The notes under the pieces were generated by a model. It was not told where the DNA came from and did not search any database. It was given only the letters and a program-made list of their open reading frames with translations. From contig NC_071334.1 of assembly GCF_027744825.2 (NCBI RefSeq), forward strand, positions 37,107,937 to 37,171,936: DNA of 64,000 nucleotides, in the 5' to 3' direction. Positions 33,701 through 41,910 of this stretch are shown here, in pieces. This DNA is from Synchiropus splendidus (Eukaryota; Chordata; Actinopteri; Syngnathiformes; Callionymidae). The first letter of the stretch is position 1, and each line of letters opens with the position of its first letter. A program made the translations under genes and the position numbers.

Positions 33701-36700
33701 ACTAATCAAAAAAATAATGAATCGAATATTCAACAACGAAAATAATTGTTAGAGCCCTAAAAGCAATCTGGACTTGAAGAAACTGATATAAATGATGTAT
33801 TAAAAAAATGATGCCTCACAAACTGTATTGCAAGTACATAATTTCACATGTAAAATATGTAAAGGTGGTAAACAGTACAATAATGACCACGTTACATTTA
33901 GACTAGGATTAATGTTTTTTTGGAACTCAAAACAGGAAGTCAATGGACTCACCAAGTCCACAACAAGTGTGGCCTCTGGCGTGCTCCTGGTCTTGGGGGC
34001 AATGTCTCTGAATCTGGTCTGACAGTGTTTGGAATGGGGTGGGATGCTTTTCATGAAGTTGAAGCTGAAACAATGGACATAAATGACATAAATTAGATTA
34101 AGAGGATTATTTCATACTTCTCTTTTGTTTTTTTTCTTCTTTTTTTTTTTAACTTACGGACAAAAGACATCATTGTCATCTTGTCCAACCAGGAGGTCAA
34201 TGGAGCTGTAGCCAAAAACACCATGTTCGGGACTCATTAGCACAGTGCTACCTGGATGTGGACACTTCATATCTGGAGGAAGAGATTTCAATAAAATAAC
34301 ATAACATAACACAACTGATGACTAGCTTTTTACTGCGTGAAATTCTTTTCTTTAGCACACAGGAGAATCTAAACATTTTCAATTCAAGGACCTACTTTGA
34401 AGACGAGAGGACTTGAAACCAAATATTTTTACCACTATTTATACTACACAACAGCAAGTGACTTTGTGAGCAGAGTAAGCACATTCACATAGAGAGAGAG
34501 GGTAGGGGGTGGTGACTGGGAGTCGCCTCATCATCATTATTGCACATCTTCGATGCTACAGCAGCTTCATCGCAGGCATCTTGACCAGAACCGTGGGCCC
34601 AAAACCAATGTAAACCATTAATATCTCTGCTTAGACCTAACACTGTTTGATGTGTGGCTACTCTATTACAATGAGGACACCTACTTGTTCTGAGGCTATG
34701 ACTGAGTCCTTGATTCAACAAAATGAATGTTTTGAAATCACAAAAAGTAGTCTCTGGTACAAATAACAAAATAAGGGAAAAAACAGGGCTGACATCACTA
34801 TATGTGCAATACAAAATTAAATGAAATTCAAGACAAATGTTTTGTTGTCAAACTTAAGTCAAGAATGATGTACATGCTTATCACCAGTCAAACTTAAACA
34901 CTTTCTCTCATAAAACAAAATGAATTTTAATCACATGTATTTTAGGTTTACTACACCAAAAACCTGAAGGGATCTCTCTGAAAACAATGATGCTTTTACG
35001 GCAATTGTTTTCACACAACAGATCTGTGATCTCAACAGATCTGTGGACGATGCAGTGAACCAGGCCCTTCATTTCATCCTGCAGCATCTGGACTGCCCAG
35101 AAACCTATGCCAGGATCCTGTTTGTAGACTTCAGCTCTGCCTTTAACACGATTCTTCCAGCTCTGCTTGAAGACAACCTTCGCCAGCTCGACGTGCCTGA
35201 CTCCCTCTACAGATGGATTACAGACTTCCTGACCAGCCGGAGTCAGCGTGTGCGGCTGGGGACGACTGTCTCCGACACTCGGACCCTCAACATCGGGTCT
35301 CCTCAGGGCTGTGTTCTCTCTCCATGGCTCTTCTCTCTGTACACTAACTGCTGCACCTCCAGCCACGAGTCCATAAAGCTGATCAAGTTTGCGGATGACA
35401 CCACCATCATCAAGCTCATCTCAGATGGAGATGAATCAGCTTACAGGAGGGAGGTGGAGCGGCTGGTGTCCTGGTGCAGCCACAACAACCTGGAGCTCAA
35501 CGCCCAGAAGACAGTGGAGATGGTCATAGGCTTCAGGAGAGTAACAGTTTCTCTGTCCCCTCTCATGTTGGAGGGTTTAGCCATTCCTATTGTAGACTCC
35601 TTCTGCTTCCTACGAACCACCATCACTGAGGACCTCAAATGGGAGCCAACCATCAGGTCCCTCATCAGGAAGACCCAGCAGAGAATGTTCTTCCTAAGGC
35701 AGCTACGAAAACTACGACTGCCGATGAAGTTGCTGGTGGAGTTCTACGGCCATCATCCAGTCCATCCTCACCTCCTCTATCACTGCCTGGTACAACAGCG
35801 CCACCTCTAGGGACAAGAGCAGACTGCAGCGCATCATATGTTCTGCTGAAAAGGTGATAGGTTGCAACCTGCCACCTCTTCAGGACCTGTATGCCTCTAG
35901 GACCCAGAGACGTGCAGGTCGGATCAGAGCCGATCCTTCTCATCCTGGACATGGACTGTTTGTTCCTCTTCCTCTGGCAGGAAGCTACGGTCCATCCAGA
36001 CCAGAACCTCCCGTCACAGGAACAGCTTCTTCCCCTCGGCCATCAGACTGTTGAATTCGTGAACAGCCTTGTTGTTATTCTATTTTATTTTATTATTTAT
36101 TTAAATTTTTTTTTTTTTGGTCAGCACTTTATTCCAAAACACTTTCCAAGTTAGTGGGCTCCCCACTGACCATGGCAATAAATTTGATTCTGATTCTGAT
36201 TCATTGTTCTCACACCCACTTCCACAAAAATACACCTTTTTCTGCGCACTTTAAAAAAAACAAAGTCAATACATGGAAGACTGGACACATACATAAATAT
36301 GTTCATTATGTTAGTCCGTTAGGTCATTATTTAATTAAATTTTTCATTCTTACTTTCAACAGCTCGAAGATGTTTAAAAAGCAACTTGTTAATGCACTTT
36401 GTGAAGTCAATTACCTGATTTGTTTGCAAACAGTTCTGATATTGAATAAGACAGTGGGAATTATAGCTTTTTAATATATTTTTTAATCCAATTAATCGAT
36501 TAACCGAAAAAATAATTGACTGATGACTCGATTCTTAAAATAATCATTGGTTGTTATTTTCTGAGGAAATGCCCGTAACTATAAATCGCATCTTCTAAAA
36601 AAAAAAAACATATTGGCTTACATTTGTCATTTGATCGGCCGATCATGATAACATCATAAATGTGAATGCCATCCCTCTGACTGCCGAATGTTTGACAAAC

Positions 36701-37192
36701 TTACTCTCTTTGGTTGGTGTAAAGAATCGCACAATAGGCGAGTAGATGTTTCTAGCTGTGGCATTGGGTGGAGTCTTCTGGTCAATCTCAGACAGAACCT
36801 TGGAGTGACACAGCATCGATTTGGAAGGAGTCTTGAAGGCTAAATGAAAGATGAAAAGGATGGGTCAGTGAAAAAAAAAAATCATGGCAGTCATTTGTAA
36901 AAACAATTCCACAGCCTCTAATTCAGAGCTCAAACACCAGCGAAGCAACATCTGTAGTTCCACAAGCTAAGGTCATGATAAATTGGATGATGGATGGATG
37001 GTAAATTTATAATCGTATTGATTCAATTTAAGTCTTATGAGATATTTCAGGTCTAATATGAAAATATGGCTCTAATGTCTGCTGCGGGTCTACTCTGCAG
37101 GTAGGGCAGCAGCATCACAGCCTGCTTTGTTTTGTTACTTTTACATTGTGATGTAAAATTTTAAAGAGTAATAACATTTCTAGACAGACAGA

Positions 37193-37291
<99 letters not shown>

Positions 37292-40200
37292 CATCTTATC
37301 TAAATAAATAAGAAAACAAAAAAAAGGCTTATATTTTCTAGGGATGCACCGATGCTGATTGCTGGTATCGACCCGATCCAGCCTCTTTGGGCACTTTCAA
37401 ACTGCGGGTTCTGTCTCGAGACAAAGCTCTCTCGGATCAAAAGTCCGAGATGTGAACACAAGTGAGTTGGGTTTTGGCCACGGACTTGATCCTGGCTGGA
37501 GACCAGCACTTCGTCTCGGGAACGGGACCGCAGCAGTCCGAGACTTGTGATGTGTGCGGATGTTTGATAACTCTCATGTTACCGCCTTTATTAGGCTGAT
37601 TAACACCTGATTTTATTGACGGACAGATATGCTTAAATGAATAATGCTTTGCTCTACAGTAGCTGTTTTCACTGCTGTGATGTGGCTGCAGCGCAGCTGT
37701 GTGCATGAGGAGAACGGCGAGGAGGAATGACACATGCTTCCCCAAGTTACCGAAGATCACCAGACTATTCATTGATCATTTCTGAAGTCTGGATCTGTAC
37801 TTCAATGATTAAAACCTTCTTGATCATCAGTCATCTCCCTCACTTTGTTCAAGGCGCTATGAGATCAATCAAGACTCTCCGTATTACACATCTTGATTTT
37901 GTATTTCCTCGTAAAATAAACATGACAACAATCTCTCATGTTTAGTTTTGGCTGCGAAACGCCACATTCTGTTACAGCCGTGGCGGGGTACCGTCATCAG
38001 TTAATATCTGAGGTGAGGACAACAAGTAATTCTAAGAATAGACAGAAAATAAGTAGGTCAACCCGATGGTAGCAAATTGGTTGTCGTGCGGCAACTAATT
38101 TCCGACTCGGGAATCCTGGCATTTAAACTCTATGTTTAGTGCTCAGGTTGATGTCATGCGCACCGCCCGTCATCATGATAACATGGCAGCTTGAACATCC
38201 GCTTAAAACTACCCTTATAAACATAACATTCCTCCTGAGTTTCCTCATGCTTCATTCCTCTCACAGCAGAGACGGAGCTGGTCATAAATCAGCTGATCAG
38301 ACGACCGCGTCTTGAGTCCAGTCAGACAGACACACGGGTGGATCTAATCAAATCTCAACTGTTGAGTTTCTTGTGTCAAAAGTCCAATCAAGCCATGATT
38401 ATGAATTACAGTCATCTACACTCGAATGGCCAGGGGCCATGCTTTGGTTTTGGTTTCATACAGTCCAGAGCTGCAGCGCAGGGTGGGATTTCACATTTGC
38501 TGTCAGAGCAAAATGCTAATAATGTCAGCACATTGTGTTTTATTATGAATTTTCCCGGATTCACATGACTTTTCACAAGTTAATTTACTTTCAGTTTGTT
38601 CCTCTCCACTCCAACTTGAAGCGGTGCTGCACGTACCTCCGCAAGAAATAGAATCCTTGTCGATTTGAAGCGGTGCAGCAGAGGTGAAGTTGCGCAGACA
38701 TGTTGTTTCAATAAATATCAAGTCGGTTATTCCATAAGGGGTCATTTTTGCCTTGTTACTTAAAGCACGACCAATGTTATCCCACAACACGGAAAGATGG
38801 TTAACACTGGTATTGCATCGGTATAGACCTAAAGCCCAGGAGTCGGTATAGGGACCATAAAGTTGCATCGGTGCATCCCTAATCATCAATCATCATGATC
38901 AGTGCACCCCTAGTCGAGCATGAGTTTCATGGGCAAATGAGCTGATGCTTCTCACCTCGATTAAGATTGACTCGATCCATTGGGGGAAAATTCATTATAA
39001 ATTCATTATATTGACAAGAATATTACCCATCTCGCTGTCATCCACGGCAACTGCTTTCATCCTGGCTTGAGTACGAAGCCGGGGCTGCCTAGCCATGGTA
39101 GGAATGTCGTCATTGAAGTAACAAGAGCTGTTCTCCACTGTCTCTGCTAGCTACACAAGAAAAGTCATTCAGTCATTCAGAGTTGTACAAGCATACATAC
39201 ATACACACACACATATATATATATATATGCAACTACTCTACAGACTACAATAAAGATTAAAATTGATTCATAGTTATTACCAAAAACATAACAGTTTCGG
39301 CAGGCATGCACGGGTGACACAACTTGCCCCAGTCCATTTGCTAGATCAAGAATTAATTGATATGGAGGACAATACATGCTGTGTTTTTAGGTTGTAGCCA
39401 CTTGTGAACAAAACAGACACGAGCTTGTTTTTGTAACTCAACTGACCTTGTTAGGTTTGATGCCAAAATATCATCACACTGGGGCTGTGGGATTTGAGTT
39501 TGCAATCATCAGCTTTCCCTCCATTTCTAAGACATTATCTTGCCTTGCTTCGTCTCAGACTTGCTTAATCTTCTTCTTCTTAATCTTAACTTCATGAAGG
39601 ACAATAAACAACATAATTACAAATAGCTAAATTAATCTATGAATAATACATCAATGTGAAAGGAAAGGTACAAATGTCGAAATAAATAAAAAATGTCCTA
39701 TTTTATTTTTTGTTGACAAATGGTGCTAAAGAGAAATGATGTATAAACAGATTTATTTACAGATTTTGACTTTTATTTATTTGTACACTTATCTATACAT
39801 TTTGACTGTTATTTATTTGTACACTTATTTATTTATACATTTTGTTATTTCAACAATTGTTTATGCATTTAAACATTTTGCTTTTTATTTATTTTGGTTT
39901 TTTCATTTTTGTCTTTGACTAATTTCGACATTTGCAGTCAGCATGCAAATTAAGTCGACAAACTTTAATCTGAAGAAGTGATGAGTTAGCAACGAGAACG
40001 AGAAGCTTGCAATGTTCGGTGAGACTCATGTGCTGGCAGTTGATGGATACAACTGCAAAATGCCCATACCACGATGTCAGAAAAAAAAGAGATTTAGAGA
40101 GATTTACAGGTGAATATTGAAAATTATCTGTAGATATATTCATCCAAATGTTGCATTTGTTAGAGTCACTATTGTCATGTGTAATCCCTATTTCATATTT

Positions 40201-41424
40201 TATTCTAGATCTGCTGTGCTCAAGTATGGCATTTGGGAGCAACTCAGTGTGGACCATAGCAGGGAGTTAGTTCAAGTTACACATTCACAATATATAGAAG
40301 TAGATCTGGCAAGTCCAAGAAATATACTAATTGATAGTTCATAAAAATATCTGATTCTCATATATGTAGTGAGCTGACTATTTACACGTACGGATATTGA
40401 TGTATCTGAATTACAATGTTCTGTTTTACTTTCTGTTGTCAACAGAATAATCGTGTGGAAAGGTAGTGGCCAAAGGTGAACAACAGAGTGAACTAGCCAC
40501 TTAAACTTGCCCCAGTCCATTTGCTAGATCAAGAATGAATTGATATGGAGGACAATATAACCAAATTTGCACATCAAACCTCACATGCCAATTAAGTAGA
40601 ACTGGATAATTGTGATCCTGGCCATTATCACTGTCATACTTGGTACTGTATAAAATACATGTTTGTCCGGGGGATTTTTGCTTCATAGCACCATAAAGTT
40701 GTCATCAATGACAATGCCACATGGCTGATGTGATTGTATATGATATTTATGATTCAATTCTCTAAAATGCTACACTTAAATGTCATTTTGTCATTTGTCG
40801 CATCTTAAACGTGACATTTAAAATGCGATGACACATATGGATTGTTTGAAATACTATTTTAAACAATCAAAAGACTTTGCACAAAATAATGAATAATATT
40901 AAAAAACGTGCGTTTTCTGCCCGTAATAATGAAGGACAACAATGGCCGGAATTGTATTTACTGCTTTCGAACAGAGTTTGGAGATACACAGTTCATAATG
41001 GGCCACATCACTAAAAGCGACTTCGAATGCTACAGTATGTACTTCGAAATCACGCGTTTTAATTACATACACATATTGTCAAAAATCCCCTGTCTGTGAT
41101 AAATGGTGGGAAGTCCCTATATTAAAATGGATTTCATGGCGGCGAGTTAAACGTATTCAGTCGCAGTTGAGTTAGCACATTAGCAGCTAATGCTAACACA
41201 CGAAGACGGCCGCTAGGACTTCCGGAAACATCAGGCAGTGTAAGCATCGACAACACAAATAAAGTAACACGGAGATCAAAATAGAGGACAGTCACCTCAT
41301 CGTGTCCAGGACTTTTAGCCGCAGACAAACGTGTTCTTCCAGATTTAGCTTTGCTGGTCGATCGGCTACTTCTTCTCGGCTTCTCCGAGTGCGTCGTCGT
41401 TACTTTTTGTGATCTCAGTCTCAT
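27703..41424 (-). CDS. ctdspl3: CTD small phosphatase-like protein (ctdspl3 / CTDSPL2 family), complete coding model
   Basis: Eleven exons join in phase to 1134 nt (377 residues): 41424-41296, 39150-39027, 36839-36705, 34272-34158, 34064-33953, 32489-32403, 32325-32263, 31924-31845, 30523-30397, 30247-30152, 27768-27703. The start MRLRSQK matches CTDSPL2 MRLRTRK. The FCP1/SCP phosphatase domain spans about 185-377. Family members are Mg-dependent Asp phosphatases of the HAD superfamily acting on phospho-Ser/Thr. Catalytic parts: nucleophile D204, T260 (motif II), K299 in HYIKDLS, D315-N316 in DNSP. The DxDxT box reads D-L-E-E-T: the second Asp (acid/base) is Glu206. The protein is shorter than CTDSPL2 (about 466 residues) because of a reduced N-terminal region. 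The ctdspl3 name is chosen because of divergence from CTDSPL2; a CTDSPL2 paralogue is the alternative. Confidence 0.92.
28549..28565. mobile_element. Isolated hAT-like terminal repeat
   Basis: TAGGGATGCACCGATGT, one mismatch from the terminal repeat of the 37339-38881 element. Only the left tip survives; the LINE starts about 60 bases on. In the last phosphatase intron. Confidence 0.55.
28620..29943 (+). mobile_element. RTE-like LINE, second degraded copy (inside last ctdspl3 intron, antisense)
   Basis: Same family as 25288-27345: AEVSMVVKKHHSGKAPAVDE, WQTGVVVPLFK, ITLLSLPGKVYSKVLE, MSFVDLEKAYE, LLFADE (catalytic DD changed to DE), MRISTSKSEATVLN. A large internal deletion lies near 29740-29760. 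It ends with AGCGGATGAGGATGGATGGATA, the GGAT-repeat tail of this LINE family, so the true 3' end is present. Confidence 0.88.
29944..30060. repeat. Dispersed CCTAACC-type fish repeat, copy 2
   Basis: gttttccccagcctcttccc, then caaaacaaatggctaacc and a AAC/TTAA-rich tail. Starts immediately after the LINE tail. Confidence 0.6.
30152..30247 (-). CDS. ctdspl3: ctdspl3 exon 10
   Basis: LMNTVPIKGWSGDLDDRELQ followed by KLIPYMEKLSAA; 32 codons, both ends on codon boundaries. Matches the CTDSPL2 segment [20 protein letters not shown]. Confidence 0.95.
30397..30523 (-). CDS. ctdspl3: ctdspl3 exon 9 (motifs III and IV)
   Basis: Encodes HRLYQEDCVCLLGHYIKDLS and AKTVVLDNSPHTYPYH. Lys299 and Asp315-Asn316 are the phosphate- and Mg-binding residues of the family and are conserved. 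Confidence 0.96.
30524..31844. other. ctdspl3 intron, nothing recognised
   Basis: Non-coding; no clear transposon. Open frames here are short and conflict with the gene's frame. Confidence 0.4.
31845..31924 (-). CDS. ctdspl3: ctdspl3 exon 8 (motif II)
   Basis: LFVYTCAKKEYAEKILDILD then PQRKLFR; T260 is the conserved phosphate-binding Thr of motif II (ILFTAS in CTDSPL2). Confidence 0.95.
32263..32325 (-). CDS. ctdspl3: ctdspl3 exon 7
   Basis: VYVVLRPHVKEFLLSVSRAY-E, 21 codons, matching YVRLRPFFREFLERMSQMYE of CTDSPL2. Confidence 0.95.
32403..32489 (-). CDS. ctdspl3: ctdspl3 exon 6 (second half of catalytic loop, D-to-E)
   Basis: Starts GAA GAG ACG (E-E-T) directly after the preceding exon's GTG GAC TTG (V-D-L). 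Continues LMFSSLNVIEDAEYTFNTKF. In the family this exon should begin D-E-T, so a single base change (GAC/GAT to GAA) replaces the acid/base Asp. Confidence 0.93.
32785..33765. mobile_element. Non-autonomous hAT-like element in ctdspl3 intron
   Basis: Left end has gcaacgattagttgatgtca and right end (reversed) starts agggctctaacaattatttt; both belong to the TAGGGCT-nn-AACGATTA-type terminal family. About 980 bases, GC-richer core (33000-33280), no transposase. Boundaries approximate. Confidence 0.45.
33953..34064 (-). CDS. ctdspl3: ctdspl3 exon 5 (start of phosphatase domain)
   Basis: FNFMKSIPP (CTDSPL2: YYFIKHVPP), then APKTRSTPEATLVVDL, ending on the nucleophile Asp204-Leu205. Donor GTGAGT. 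Confidence 0.95.
34158..34272 (-). CDS. ctdspl3: ctdspl3 exon 4
   Basis: MKCPHPGSTVLMSPEHGVFG then YSSIDLLVGQDDNDVFCP; 115 nt with phases 2 and 2. Precedes the catalytic domain; acidic and weakly conserved. Confidence 0.88.
34273..35027. other. ctdspl3 intron, nothing recognised
   Basis: AT-rich with one G-rich patch near 34500. No open frame with family resemblance. Confidence 0.4.
35028..36205 (+). mobile_element. Rex1/L2-like LINE, 3' part with nearly intact reverse transcriptase
   Basis: From 35028 the frame runs open to 35808: NRSVDDAVNQALHFILQHLD, ARILFVDFSSAFNTILP, SPQGCVLSPWLFSLYTN, KFADDTTIIKLI (FADD intact), LVSWCSHNNLELNAQKT. A frameshift near 35745-35800 leads into the C-terminal segment (LQDLYASRTQRRAGRIRADP). 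The 3' end carries AATAAATTTGATTCTGATTC, the short-repeat tail of this family. 5'-truncated. Antisense in the ctdspl3 intron between exons 3 and 4. Confidence 0.9.
36470..36560. mobile_element. hAT-like terminal scrap
   Basis: attaatcgattaaccgaaaa and gactcgattcttaaaataat resemble ends of the 32785-33765 family. No second end assigned. Confidence 0.3.
36705..36839 (-). CDS. ctdspl3: ctdspl3 exon 3
   Basis: FKTPSKSMLCHSKVLSEIDQ then ARNIYSPIVRFFTPTKE, the last part matching the CTDSPL2 motif TIFSPVFNFFSPANK. Confidence 0.9.
37190..37286. repeat. (TA)n microsatellite, interrupted once
   Basis: A short (GACA) lead-in then about 87 bases of TA dinucleotides with a single TC interruption at 37249-37250. 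Confidence 0.97.
37339..38881. mobile_element. Non-autonomous hAT-like transposon with perfect 17-base inverted ends
   Basis: Left end TAGGGATGCACCGATGC (37339-37355) is exactly repeated in reverse at 38865-38881. Length 1543 bases. No transposase frame. Flanking 8-mers (atattttc / atcatcaa) do not match, so the target duplication has decayed or the ends belong to two copies. Relatives at 8139-8278, 10990-11095 and 28549-28565. Lies in the ctdspl3 intron between exons 2 and 3. Confidence 0.75.
39027..39150 (-). CDS. ctdspl3: ctdspl3 exon 2
   Basis: LAETVENSSCYFNDDIP, then MARQPRLRTQARMKAVAVDD; in phase on both sides, no known domain, basic patch. Confidence 0.85.
39151..41295. other. ctdspl3 first intron
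   Basis: AT-rich. Includes two related segments: 39310-39375 and 40505-40557 share cttgccccagtccatttgct and agatcaagaattaatt/gaattgata, a direct repeat 1.2 kb apart. A degenerate (TTTATTTATACA)n-like stretch lies at 39745-39850. No exon recognised. Confidence 0.55.
41296..41424 (-). CDS. ctdspl3: ctdspl3 exon 1 (start codon)
   Basis: ATG at 41424; MRLRSQKVTTTHSEKPRRSS then a Lys/Arg/Ser-rich stretch to GHDE; donor GTGACT (less usual +4). Basic N-terminus as in CTDSPL2, possibly a nuclear signal. Confidence 0.88.
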
Positions 41425-41680
41425 ACTGAGATTGGAAACAGTTTTTAATATCCAACAATATAGTGCGCTATGACGGTGGTGACTCGATTGCGGCCGAGAT
41501 TGGTGAAGTGCTGCCTGGCTCGTCCGCGCGCATTCTCGAAGGGAGTATATTTAAATCTGCCGGTGTCGACGCCTTGCAATAGGCTTACTGTTAGTGACGT
41601 TTTAGGTTGGCGGCGCTTGTCTTCAACGTGACTGTCCAGTCACGCTGCTGAGCTCAACTCGAAGCCATACACAAGCCGAA
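41425..41680 (-). promoter_or_regulatory. Probable ctdspl3 promoter
   Basis: CpG-containing block directly upstream of the start codon (several CG in 41470-41660, e.g. ccgcgcgcattctcg), unlike the AT-rich surroundings. No TATA box evident. Confidence 0.45.
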
Positions 41681-41764
41681 GAGGGAATTGGGTCAACCAG
41701 TCATATTTTTTTAACAAATTATTTTATTTACAGTGGGAAGCCACACTTGATATCCACACGCGCA

Positions 41765-41875
41765 TGTTTGTTTTTCTGTCTATTGTGGGGACATTGTGAG
41801 GTTACTCATGACATCATGCTTTCCCCAGCCTCTCACCCTTAACCTAACTATCCAAGATATGGCAAAGGTACAAAT
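41765..41875. repeat. Dispersed CCTAACC-type fish repeat, copy 3
   Basis: tattgtggggacattgtgag then ctttccccagcctctcaccc and ttaacctaac. The most typical copy, with the GTGGGGAC opening. Confidence 0.6.
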
Positions 41876-41910
41876 AGGTCCAGGCTTTTGTTGACATTTT
41901 ACGATGGCAT

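Noticed and set aside
34908..35366. 152-codon minus-strand frame
   Set aside because: It is the antisense shadow of the Rex1/L2-like LINE reverse transcriptase.
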